NCBI GenBank assembly: GCA_000721275.1
Contig: JOFO01000007.1
Span: 62,001-126,000, forward strand
DNA from: Microtetraspora glauca
GTDB taxonomy: Bacteria; Actinomycetota; Actinomycetes; Streptomycetales; Streptomycetaceae
Length of the DNA: 64,000 nt
Reading direction: 5' to 3'
Below are positions 14,650 to 21,828 of this stretch, piece by piece (within the stretch, counting starts at the first letter, position 1; each line of letters begins with the position of its first letter). The translations under genes were made by a program, and so were the position numbers. The notes below the pieces were generated by a model. It did not search any database and had not been told where the DNA came from. It saw only the letters and a program-made list of their open reading frames with translations.

Positions 14650-15366
14650 GTGACGGAGGCAGCGGAGCTCCCCGAGGCGCCGGAGCAGGCACGGAAGGTC
14701 TTCGGTGAGTACTTCCCCGAGGCCGTGCGGTACGCCGAACTGCTCGCGGACGCCGGAGTGAAGCGCGGGCTCATCGGCCCCCGTGAGGTCCCGCGCCTGT
14801 GGGAGCGCCACCTGCTGAACTGCGCCGTGCTCTCCGAGGTCGTCCCCGAGGGCGTGACGGTGTGCGACGTCGGTTCCGGTGCCGGTCTGCCCGGCATCCC
14901 GCTGGCGCTGGTGCGGCCCGACCTGAAGATCACGCTGCTGGAGCCGTTGCTGCGCCGCATCAACTTCCTCCAGGAGGTCGTGGAGCTGCTCGGCCTCGAC
15001 CACGTGACCGTCGTGCGCGGCCGGGCCGAGGAGATGCTCGGCAAGCTGCCGCAGGTCCACGTCGTGACCGCCCGGGCCGTGGCACCCCTGGACCGGCTGG
15101 CGGGCTGGGGCGTTCCGCTGCTCCGCCCCTACGGCGAGATGCTGCTGCTGAAGGGCGACACCGCACAGGAGGAGCTGGACGCCGCCCGGGCCGCGCTGTC
15201 CAAGCTGGGCGTGGTGGAGACCTCCGTGCACCACGTCGGCGAGGGGATCGTCGATCCGATGTCCACCGTGGTCCGGGTCGAGGTCGGGGAGAGCCCCGGC
15301 GGTGTGCGGTTCGCGGCGAAGCGGGCCAAGGCCGCCCGGACGAGCAAGACCCGCCGGCGCCGCTGA
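14650..15366 (+). CDS. rsmG: 16S rRNA (guanine-N7)-methyltransferase RsmG
   Basis: RsmG (GidB) methylates G527 of 16S rRNA with S-adenosylmethionine; loss gives low-level streptomycin resistance and can raise antibiotic production in Streptomyces. The 238-residue product has the SAM motif VCDVGSGAGLPGIPLAL near residue 70-87 and motif LEPLLRRINFL near 98. I choose GTG 14650 because GGAAGG lies 9 nt upstream; an ATG at 14626 would put the Shine-Dalgarno inside the gene. The C-terminus is a basic tail, SKTRRRR. parA lies downstream. Confidence 0.95.
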   Translation: MTEAAELPEAPEQARKVFGEYFPEAVRYAELLADAGVKRGLIGPREVPRLWERHLLNCAVLSEVVPEGVTVCDVGSGAGLPGIPLALVRPDLKITLLEPLLRRINFLQEVVELLGLDHVTVVRGRAEEMLGKLPQVHVVTARAVAPLDRLAGWGVPLLRPYGEMLLLKGDTAQEELDAARAALSKLGVVETSVHHVGEGIVDPMSTVVRVEVGESPGGVRFAAKRAKAARTSKTRRRR

Positions 15367-15429
15367 GCGCCGCATTCATCCGCTTTCACGGAGTGTCGGC
15401 CGGTCCCGGCCGGACCGCAGGGGCATCGT

Positions 15430-15443
15430 GTTTCACGTGAAAC
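15430..15443. other. parS: parS site 1
   Basis: Perfect GTTTCACGTGAAAC, the Streptomyces ParB-binding palindrome, in the rsmG-parA gap. Confidence 0.95.
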
Positions 15444-15604
15444 GTCGCTCCCTGCTCCAGGGCATCATCAGCCGCGGGCGTGCGGCTGCCACCCCCCGGG
15501 ACCGCCGACCCCGTGTGAAGCCACCCGCGAGGGTTACGGAGTTTTCCACAGAGGTGGATTCACCCACAGATCCACCGACCTCGCTGGTTCCGGACCCCGC
15601 GGGC

Positions 15605-16684
15605 ATGGCAGGCTCTTCCCATCGCGAGCTTGATGCCGAGGAGAGTGAATCCTTGCGGTCCGACGCCAACATCGCGGGACCGATGACCGATCCGGTCCCC
15701 GGTCCCCGAACCGAATCGGCGGGGGAGGATGTTTCACGTGAAACACCGCCCCCGATGGACGACACCCCCATTGGCCGTGCCGCTCAGATGGCTGTAGAGG
15801 CGCTGGGCCGGGCCGGGGAGGGACTGCCCCGTCCCGAGCAGACCCGCATCATCGTGGTGGCCAACCAGAAGGGCGGCGTGGGCAAGACGACCACGACCGT
15901 CAACCTGGCCGCCTCGCTGGCGCTGCACGGCGCCCGTGTCCTCGTCATCGACCTGGACCCGCAGGGCAACGCCTCCACGGCGCTGGGCATCGACCACCAC
16001 GCCGACGTCCCCTCCATCTACGACGTCCTCGTCGACAGCCGGCCGCTCTCCGAGGTGGTCCAGCCGGTCCTGGACGTCGAAGGTCTCTTCTGCGCCCCGG
16101 CCACGATCGACCTGGCCGGCGCGGAGATCGAGCTGGTGTCGATGGTGGCGCGGGAGAGCCGGCTCCAGCGGGCGATCCAGGCGTACGAGCAGCCGCTGGA
16201 CTACGTCCTGATCGACTGCCCGCCGTCCCTCGGCCTGCTCTCGGTGAACGCCCTGGTGGCGGGTGCCGAGGTGCTGATCCCGATCCAGTGCGAGTACTAC
16301 GCGCTGGAGGGCCTGGGGCAGCTCCTGAAGAACGTCGACCTGGTCCGCGGGCACCTCAACCCGACGCTGCACGTCTCGACGATCCTCCTGACCATGTACG
16401 ACGGCCGGACCCGGCTCGCCTCGCAGGTCGCCGAGGAGGTCCGCACCCACTTCGGGAAAGAGGTGCTCCGGACCAGCATCCCGCGGTCCGTCCGCATCTC
16501 CGAGGCGCCCAGCTACGGCCAGACCGTGATCACCTACGACCCCGGCTCCAGCGGAGCGCTGTCGTACATCGAAGCGGCGCGCGAGATCGCCTTCCGGGGC
16601 GTCGCCGTCCACTACGAGCCCCAGCAGCACGGCCGCGTGGGGCACCAGAACAACCAGCACAGCATGGCGGAGGAACTTCAGTGA
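15605..16684 (+). CDS. parA: Chromosome partitioning ATPase ParA
   Basis: ParA is the Walker-type ATPase that, with ParB, spaces chromosomes in sporulating hyphae. The deviant Walker A motif KGGVGKTT lies in VANQKGGVGKTTTTVNLAAS; the switch segment DLDPQGNAST and YVLIDCPPSLGLLSVNAL follow. Three starts are possible. ATG 15605 gives 359 residues, close to other Streptomyces ParA. TTG 15653 gives 343 residues and has the best ribosome-binding site (GAGGAGAG, 7 nt upstream). The frame is open further upstream to 15302. The first roughly 80 residues are a variable tail; parS site 2 lies inside it and is read as VSRET. The stop overlaps the parB start. Confidence 0.94.
   Translation: MAGSSHRELDAEESESLRSDANIAGPMTDPVPGPRTESAGEDVSRETPPPMDDTPIGRAAQMAVEALGRAGEGLPRPEQTRIIVVANQKGGVGKTTTTVNLAASLALHGARVLVIDLDPQGNASTALGIDHHADVPSIYDVLVDSRPLSEVVQPVLDVEGLFCAPATIDLAGAEIELVSMVARESRLQRAIQAYEQPLDYVLIDCPPSLGLLSVNALVAGAEVLIPIQCEYYALEGLGQLLKNVDLVRGHLNPTLHVSTILLTMYDGRTRLASQVAEEVRTHFGKEVLRTSIPRSVRISEAPSYGQTVITYDPGSSGALSYIEAAREIAFRGVAVHYEPQQHGRVGHQNNQHSMAEELQ
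15731..15744. other. parS: parS site 2 (inside parA)
   Basis: Perfect GTTTCACGTGAAAC within the 5' coding part of parA, translated as VSRET. It lies 301 bp from site 1. Confidence 0.95.
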
Positions 16685-17739
16685 GCGACCGACGTAGGGG
16701 ACTGGGACCGCGGGGGCTCGGCGCGCTGTTCGCCGGCGCCCCCCAGGACCCGCAGGCGCCGGAGACCGGCGCCGTCTCCACGCTCCCCGGGAGCGGCGCG
16801 GCACGCCTGTTCCCCCAGGGAGCGCCGCAGCCCGAGACCGCCGCCGTACCGGAGGAGACCGGGCCGGCGCTGGTCGCCGGGGCGTACTTCACCGAGATCC
16901 CGATCGGCGACATCGTCCCCAACGCGCAGCAGCCGCGAAAGGTCTTCGACGAGGACGCCCTCGCCGAGCTGGTCACCTCCATCAAGGAGGTCGGCCTGCT
17001 CCAGCCCGTGGTCGTCCGCAAGACCGAGGGCGGGCGCTTTGAACTGATCATGGGCGAGCGGCGCTGGCGGGCCTCCGACGAGGCCGGCCTGCGGACCATC
17101 CCCGCGATCGTCCGGGCCACCGACGACGAGAAGATGCTCCTGGACGCGCTCCTGGAGAACCTCCACCGGGCCCAGCTGAACCCGCTGGAGGAAGCCGCCG
17201 CCTACGAGCAGCTGCTCACCGACTTCAACTGCACCCACGACCAGCTCGCCGACCGGATCGGACGCTCGCGCTCGCAGGTCTCCAACACGCTGCGGCTGCT
17301 GCGGCTCTCCCCGGCGGTCCAGCGCCGGGTCGCCGCCGGGGTGCTCTCGGCCGGCCACGCCCGGGCCCTCCTCGGTGTGGAGGACCCGGAGGCGCAGGAC
17401 CAGCTGGCGCAGCGGATCGTCGCCGAGGGGCTTTCGGTCCGTTCGGTCGAGGAGATCGTGCGGCTCATGAGCTTCGAGGAGCCGGCCGCCGCCAAGACGC
17501 GGAAGCCCCGGGCCGGCGGCCGTGTCTCGCCGGTCCTCTCGGACCTGGCCACCCGGCTCTCCGACCGGTTCGAGACCCGGGTGAAGGTCGACCTGGGGCA
17601 GTCGAAGGGCAAGATCGTCGTCGAGTTCGCCTCCGTGGAGGACCTGGACCGGATCCTCGCCACGCTGGCTCCCGGCGAGGACAACGTGAAGCGCAGGCTG
17701 AAGGCCGAGCAGGAGGGGGATGAGGAGGACGACGCGTAG
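16681..17739 (+). CDS. parB: Chromosome partitioning protein ParB
   Basis: ParB loads on parS and spreads as a CTP-dependent clamp. The 352-residue product begins MSDRRRGLGPRGLGALF and has the N-terminal CTPase domain (FTEIPIGDIVPNAQQPRK, then the motif GERRWRAS near residue 124), a helix-turn-helix domain (DQLADRIGRSRSQVSNTLRLL near 180-200) for parS recognition, and a C-terminal dimerisation domain (DRFETRVKVDLGQSKGKIVVEF). GTG 16681 overlaps the parA stop, and GGAGGAA at 16669-16675 is its ribosome-binding site. Eleven perfect parS sites lie within 35 kb of it. Confidence 0.98.
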   Translation: MSDRRRGLGPRGLGALFAGAPQDPQAPETGAVSTLPGSGAARLFPQGAPQPETAAVPEETGPALVAGAYFTEIPIGDIVPNAQQPRKVFDEDALAELVTSIKEVGLLQPVVVRKTEGGRFELIMGERRWRASDEAGLRTIPAIVRATDDEKMLLDALLENLHRAQLNPLEEAAAYEQLLTDFNCTHDQLADRIGRSRSQVSNTLRLLRLSPAVQRRVAAGVLSAGHARALLGVEDPEAQDQLAQRIVAEGLSVRSVEEIVRLMSFEEPAAAKTRKPRAGGRVSPVLSDLATRLSDRFETRVKVDLGQSKGKIVVEFASVEDLDRILATLAPGEDNVKRRLKAEQEGDEEDDA

Positions 17740-17759
17740 TCGTCCTGCGGACCCCTCCA

Positions 17760-17804
17760 GGGCGGGTCGTGTTCCGTTCGCCATCGGGACGCGACCCGCC
17801 CTTT
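17760..17804 (+). terminator. parAB terminator
   Basis: GGGCGGGTCG pairs perfectly with CGACCCGCCC (10 bp) around a 22-nt loop and is followed by TTT, 21 nt after the parB stop. Confidence 0.75.
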
Positions 17805-17904
17805 GCCTGTGTGCGGTGTCGCCCCGACAGCCCGCTGGTTACGATTCCGAGAGCCGTATCCGTGCTCGATGGCCGTCCGGCGGCCAGGGAAGCGAGGGGC
17901 AGCC

Positions 17905-18522
17905 GTGGGGCGTCGGCTCGTACCGCTCACACTGGACAATCTTCCGCACCTTCCGAAGCGCTGCCGGTCCTGTGTCTTCTGGGAGCTGGATCCGGTGAGC
18001 GGGGAGGCCGCCGTGAAGGCGGCGCGCGCGGAGGCCGAGAAGGAGGCGTGGATCTCCGCCGTCCTGCTGGAGTGGGGGTCCTGCGGCCGGGTCGCGTACG
18101 TGGACGAGGTGCCGGTCGGCTATGTGCTCTACGCTCCCCCGGCCTATGTGCCGCGGTCGACGGCCTTCCCCACGAGCCCGGTGGCGGCCGACGCCGTCCA
18201 GCTGATGACGGGCTGGATCATGCCGGAGTACCAGGGGCAGGGGCTGGGCCGGGTGCTGGTGCAGACGGTCGCGAAGGACGTGCTGCGGCGGGGGTTCAAG
18301 GCCATCGAGGCGTTCGGCGACGCCCGCTGGAAGGAGCCGGCCTGCGTGCTGCCGGCCGACCACCTGCTCGCCGTCGGCTTCAAGACCGTACGGCCGCACC
18401 CGGCCTTTCCCCGGCTCCGCCTGGAACTGCGGACGACGCTCTCCTGGAAGGAGGACGTCGAGATGGCCCTGGACCGCCTGCTCGGCGCGGTCCAGAAGGA
18501 ACCGGCGCTCCGGCCGCTGTGA
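17905..18522 (+). CDS. GNAT-family N-acetyltransferase
   Basis: The 205-residue product carries a GNAT fold: the acetyl-CoA motif appears as YQGQGLGRVLVQTVAKD near residue 112-128. Before the fold, residues 12-24 read LPKRCRSCVFWEL, with a CxxC pair that is unusual for the family and could bind metal or act in redox. I choose GTG 17905 because GAGGGG lies 5 nt upstream; the frame is open upstream to 17803. The substrate is unknown. It lies between parB and trxA and is followed by a hairpin fused to parS site 3. Confidence 0.85.
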   Translation: MGRRLVPLTLDNLPHLPKRCRSCVFWELDPVSGEAAVKAARAEAEKEAWISAVLLEWGSCGRVAYVDEVPVGYVLYAPPAYVPRSTAFPTSPVAADAVQLMTGWIMPEYQGQGLGRVLVQTVAKDVLRRGFKAIEAFGDARWKEPACVLPADHLLAVGFKTVRPHPAFPRLRLELRTTLSWKEDVEMALDRLLGAVQKEPALRPL

Positions 18523-18541
18523 CGCCGGCCCTCGCGCAAGC

Positions 18542-18578
18542 GAAACGGCCCGCCCCTGTTCCGGGGGCGGGCCGTTTC
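18542..18578 (+). terminator. Terminator hairpin sharing bases with parS
   Basis: GAAACGGCCCGCCCC pairs perfectly over 15 bp with GGGGCGGGCCGTTTC (18564-18578) around a 7-nt loop, between the convergent GNAT and trxA genes. The last five bases of the right arm are the first half of parS site 3. It can serve both directions. Confidence 0.8.
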
Positions 18579-18587
18579 ACGTGAAAC
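18574..18587. other. parS: parS site 3
   Basis: Perfect GTTTCACGTGAAAC between convergent genes; its left half belongs to a terminator arm. Confidence 0.95.
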
Positions 18588-18596
18588 AGTGCGGGG

Positions 18597-18929
18597 TCAC
18601 TTCGCCTGGACGAAGGGCTCCAGGTCGCGCAGGATCGCGGCCTTCGGCTTGGCGCCGACGATGGTCTTCACGACCTCGCCGCCCTGGTAGACGTTGAGCG
18701 TCGGGATGGACATGACGCCGTACTTGGCGGCCGTGGCCGGGTTCTCGTCGATGTTGAGCTTCACGACCTCGATCTCGCCGTGCTCGGCCGCGATGGCCTC
18801 CAGCGACGGGGCGATCTGACGGCACGGGCCGCACCAGGCCGCCCAGAAGTCCACCAGGACAGGCTTGTCGCTCTTGAGGACGTCCTCTTCGAAGGAAGCG
18901 TCGGTCACGTTCTTCAGGGCGCCGGCCAC
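18597..18929 (-). CDS. trxA: Thioredoxin
   Basis: A 110-residue thioredoxin with the active site [11 protein letters not shown] near residues 27-37, the conserved Asp in PVLVDF and the cis-Pro in MSIPTLNVY. It transfers electrons from TrxB to protein disulfides. The start is GTG 18929, set by a perfect AAGGAGG Shine-Dalgarno at 18935-18941; the longer open frame lies antisense to nothing useful and lacks a signal. It follows trxB by 43 bp and is probably cotranscribed. Confidence 0.97.
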   Translation of the reverse strand: MAGALKNVTDASFEEDVLKSDKPVLVDFWAAWCGPCRQIAPSLEAIAAEHGEIEVVKLNIDENPATAAKYGVMSIPTLNVYQGGEVVKTIVGAKPKAAILRDLEPFVQAK

Positions 18930-18972
18930 GGCGGCCTCCTTAACTTCGCGGGGTGTGGGGTGGGGAGTCGGG

Positions 18973-19938
18973 TCAGACCGCGGGGGTCTCGGCCAGCTTC
19001 TCGCTGTCGGCGAGGGCGGCCAGGAAGCGCTCGGCGTCGAGCGCGGCGGAGCAGCCGGTACCGGCGGCCGTGATGGCCTGGCGGTAGGTGTGGTCGACGA
19101 CGTCACCGGCGCCGAAGACACCCGTCAGGTTGGTGCGGGTGGACGGGGCGGCGACCTTGAGGTAGCCCTCCTCGTCGAGGTCCAGCTGGCCCTTGAAGAG
19201 CTCGGTCCGCGGGTCGTGGCCCACGGCGATGAACAGACCGGTCACCGGCAGCTCGCTGGTCTCGCCCGTCTTGGTGTTGCGCAGGGTCAGACCGGTGAGC
19301 TTCTGGTCGCCGTGGATCTCGGCGACCTCGCTGTCCCAGGCGAACTTGATCTTCGGGTCGGCGAAGGCGCGCTCCTGCATCGCCTTGGAGGCGCGCAGGG
19401 TGTCACGGCGGTGGACGATCGTCACCGACTTGGCGAAGCGCGAGAGGAAGGTCGCCTCCTCCATCGCGGTGTCGCCGCCGCCGACGACGGCGATGTCCTG
19501 GTCCTTGAAGAAGAAGCCGTCGCAGGTGGCGCACCAGGAGACGCCGCGGCCGGAGAGAGTGTCCTCGTTCGGCAGCCCCAGCTTGCGGTGCTGCGAGCCG
19601 GTGGTGACGATGACGGCCTTGGCGCGGTGCACGGTGCCGGCGGTGTCGGTGACGGTCTTGATCTCACCGGTGAGGTCCACGGCGACGACGTCGTCCGGGA
19701 CGAGCTCGGCACCGAAGCGCTCGGCCTGCGCCCGCATGTTGTCCATGAGGTCCGGGCCCATGATGCCGTCACGGAAACCGGGGAAGTTCTCGACCTCGGT
19801 GGTGTTCATCAGGGCGCCACCGGCGGTCACGGCGCCTTCGAAGACCAGCGGGTTCAGCGACGCGCGGGCCGTGTAGAGCGCGGCGGTGTATCCCGCGGGC
19901 CCCGAGCCGATGATGATCACGTTACGGACGTCGCTCAC
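18973..19938 (-). CDS. trxB: Thioredoxin reductase
   Basis: TrxB reduces thioredoxin with NADPH through FAD. The 321-residue product has the FAD-binding [10 protein letters not shown] at residue 12-21, the redox pair in [10 protein letters not shown] (Cys136 and Cys139), the NADPH motif [12 protein letters not shown] near 152-163, and the C-terminal FAD motif [15 protein letters not shown]. It is upstream of trxA in the same direction, behind a sigma-R-type promoter, so oxidative thiol stress should induce the pair. Confidence 0.97.
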   Translation of the reverse strand: MSDVRNVIIIGSGPAGYTAALYTARASLNPLVFEGAVTAGGALMNTTEVENFPGFRDGIMGPDLMDNMRAQAERFGAELVPDDVVAVDLTGEIKTVTDTAGTVHRAKAVIVTTGSQHRKLGLPNEDTLSGRGVSWCATCDGFFFKDQDIAVVGGGDTAMEEATFLSRFAKSVTIVHRRDTLRASKAMQERAFADPKIKFAWDSEVAEIHGDQKLTGLTLRNTKTGETSELPVTGLFIAVGHDPRTELFKGQLDLDEEGYLKVAAPSTRTNLTGVFGAGDVVDHTYRQAITAAGTGCSAALDAERFLAALADSEKLAETPAV

Positions 19939-20009
19939 GGGTTTCTTCCTCGTCTCTGCAGACTGCCTACTGCCTACGGGGCGGTGTCTCGGTCACTCTC
20001 ACCCCACCC

Positions 20010-20035
20010 AACGGATCCTAAGGGGCCAGCATTCC
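20010..20035 (-). promoter_or_regulatory. Sigma-R-type promoter of trxBA
   Basis: On the minus strand GGGAAT (GGAAT at 20031-20035) is followed after exactly 18 nt by GTT (20010-20012), the known sigma-R consensus GGAAT-N18-GTT. Start of transcription would be near 20003, giving a leader of about 65 nt to trxB. Sigma-R control of trxBA is established in S. coelicolor; here it is read from the sequence. Confidence 0.85.
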
Positions 20036-20058
20036 CGAGGGCGCCGCGCGGCGCGTGG

Positions 20059-20091
20059 GTGAGACGGAGAGTGAGACGCGCGCGTGAGACG
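20059..20091. repeat. Three direct repeats GTGAGACG upstream of the trxB promoter
   Basis: GTGAGACG occurs at 20059-20066, 20071-20078 and 20084-20091, spaced 12 and 13 bp, just upstream of the trxB -35 box and downstream of the anti-sigma gene. The regular spacing of about one helical turn suggests a regulator site, but no binder is known to me. Confidence 0.5.
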
Positions 20092-20155
20092 GACGCCACG
20101 CCGCGGAGCCGTCGAGGAGTCGTGGAGGAGCCGTCGAGGAAGGGGGACGGGTGGC

Positions 20156-21103
20156 TCAGGGCTTCGGGTAGGAGGCCGTCTGGAGCAGCCAGCCCGGGGT
20201 GTCCCCGGTGCAGGAGGCGGCCACGACGTACGCGTCGACCCGGTCGGTGTCGGCCCGGTCGGGGAGGACGAGCAGATACGCGGCGACACCGTCGAACTCG
20301 CCGCGCTCCGAGGCCAGGACGGGGTCCTGGCGTCCGGTGCCCGCCACGACACAGCCGGGGAGGGCCGCGCCGCTGTTCCGCTGGGCGGGGCCGACGTCCT
20401 GTGTCTTCTCGGCCGCGAGCGATTCGGGCTGCTCCGCCCTCGGGGCCCGGGCGGTGAGGTCGCCCGTGAGCAGGTCCCGGACGCGGTCCTCGACCGGCTC
20501 GCCGGAGAAGCTGCTCACCCTGCCGCTCGCCGCGGTGTCCGCCGTGGCCCCGTGACCGTCCGGCGAACCGTTCTGGCTGAGTGCGTAGAGGGTGACGGCG
20601 CAGAACGCGGCGACGAGCGTGCCGCCGATCCCCGCGAGGGCGGCGATACGCCCCCGGCGGCGGGTGCGTCCGCGCCCAGCGGGACCGGTGGCGGCTGCGG
20701 GACGGCCCTGCGGGCGGTCGGTCGCCCCGGTCCGCCCGCCGACGGCGCGGGCTTCGGACGCCGTCCGCGGTGTTTCACGTGAAACATCGTCCTGGGCGTC
20801 CGTGGTTTCACGTGAAACAGCCCGGGAGGACTCCGGAGCCGTGGCGTCGAGCAGCGCCTCGGCGGCGAGCGCGGCGTCGATCCGGCCGGCGATCTCGGCG
20901 GGCATGCGCGGCGGGCCCGGGAGGGTGCCGAGAAGTCCGCGGATCTCTTCGAGGGAGCTGCGGACGTCGGCGCAAAGGGGACAGCCGTCGAGGTGCCTGC
21001 GGATCGTGGCGGAACGGCTCGGGGGGAGCAATCCCTCGGTCAGGTCGGAGATCTCCGAGACGTCCGGGTGCTGTGCTGTGTCGGCCTTGTCGGTCGTGGT
21101 CAC
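20156..21103 (-). CDS. Membrane anti-sigma factor (RsmA-like), partner of SigM
   Basis: The 315-residue product has an N-terminal zinc-finger-like anti-sigma domain (HLDGCPLCADVRSSLEEI near residue 37-54, an HxxxCxxC pattern), a long polar linker, one membrane segment (IAALAGIGGTLVAAFCAVTL near 155-175), and an extracytoplasmic part. The GTG start overlaps the sigM stop by 4 nt. The linker contains parS sites 4 and 5, both read as VSRET. It is predicted to hold SigM at the membrane. Sequence does not tell which stress releases it. Confidence 0.85.
   Translation of the reverse strand: MTTTDKADTAQHPDVSEISDLTEGLLPPSRSATIRRHLDGCPLCADVRSSLEEIRGLLGTLPGPPRMPAEIAGRIDAALAAEALLDATAPESSRAVSRETTDAQDDVSRETPRTASEARAVGGRTGATDRPQGRPAAATGPAGRGRTRRRGRIAALAGIGGTLVAAFCAVTLYALSQNGSPDGHGATADTAASGRVSSFSGEPVEDRVRDLLTGDLTARAPRAEQPESLAAEKTQDVGPAQRNSGAALPGCVVAGTGRQDPVLASERGEFDGVAAYLLVLPDRADTDRVDAYVVAASCTGDTPGWLLQTASYPKP
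20772..20785. other. parS: parS site 4 (inside the anti-sigma gene)
   Basis: Perfect GTTTCACGTGAAAC inside coding sequence. Confidence 0.95.
20805..20818. other. parS: parS site 5 (inside the anti-sigma gene)
   Basis: Perfect GTTTCACGTGAAAC, 33 bp (about three helical turns) from site 4, in the same coding region. Confidence 0.95.
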
Positions 21104-21801
21104 GCGCGCCCACCTCCGCCCTTCACAGCAGCTGGATCGATCGGTCCGGTTTCCGTCGGCCCCGACACCGGTGGGACGGATGCCCCCGGCGTCCGGTTCC
21201 TTCCCCCTTCGGGAGCCTCGTTACCCACCGTGTCGGCGCGCAGATGAGTGAGCATCGGCAGCAGCCGGGCCCTGCCGCGTGCGCAGCGGCTCTTCACGGT
21301 GCCGGTGGGAACGCCGAGGATACGGGCCGCCTCCGCGACCGGATATCCCTGCATGTCGACGAGGACGAGCGCGGCGCGCTGGTCGGGGGCGAGGGTGGCG
21401 AGCGCCGCGAGGAGCTGCCGGTGGAGGTCCTCGCGCTCGGCGGGTGCCTCGGCGGACTCGTGCGGTTCGAGGAGCTGCTCGAAGCGGTCGGCGTCGTTCA
21501 CCGGCGAGGTCCTGCGGCCGGCGCTCTTCCGCAGGCGGTCCAGGCAGGCGTTGACGGTGATGCGGTGGAGCCAGGTCGTGACGGCCGACTGGCCCCGGAA
21601 GGTGTGGGCCGCCCGGAAGGCCGAGAGGAGGGCGTCCTGGACGGCGTCGGCGGCCTCCTCGCGGTCGCCCAGGGTGCGGAGCGCCACCGCCCACAGGCGG
21701 TCGCGGTGGCGCCGTACGAGCTCACCGAAGGCGTCCGGGTCCCCGGCGACGTGACGCGCCAGGAGTTCCCGGTCGTCTGCGGCGTCTATCGGACGGTCCA
21801 A
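21100..21801 (-). CDS. sigM: ECF-family RNA polymerase sigma factor SigM
   Basis: A 233-residue group IV sigma factor. Region 2 (about residues 12-90) contains LVRRHRDRLWAVALRTLGD, ADAVQDALLSAFRAAHTF and TTWLHRITVNACLDRLRK; region 4 (about 125-180) contains LATLAPDQRAALVLVDMQGYPVAEAA split by the helix-turn-helix GVPTGTVKSRCARGRARL. A Pro/Gly-rich tail of about 45 residues follows. The start reads TTG at 21799-21801 with GGAGGGG 9 nt upstream. Place between murJ-pseudokinase and trxBA is the same as in mycobacteria, where the gene is called sigM. Confidence 0.9.
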   Translation of the reverse strand: MDRPIDAADDRELLARHVAGDPDAFGELVRRHRDRLWAVALRTLGDREEAADAVQDALLSAFRAAHTFRGQSAVTTWLHRITVNACLDRLRKSAGRRTSPVNDADRFEQLLEPHESAEAPAEREDLHRQLLAALATLAPDQRAALVLVDMQGYPVAEAARILGVPTGTVKSRCARGRARLLPMLTHLRADTVGNEAPEGGRNRTPGASVPPVSGPTETGPIDPAAVKGGGGRA

Positions 21802-21828
21802 CGGTGCCAGCCCCTCCCCCTGTGGACG

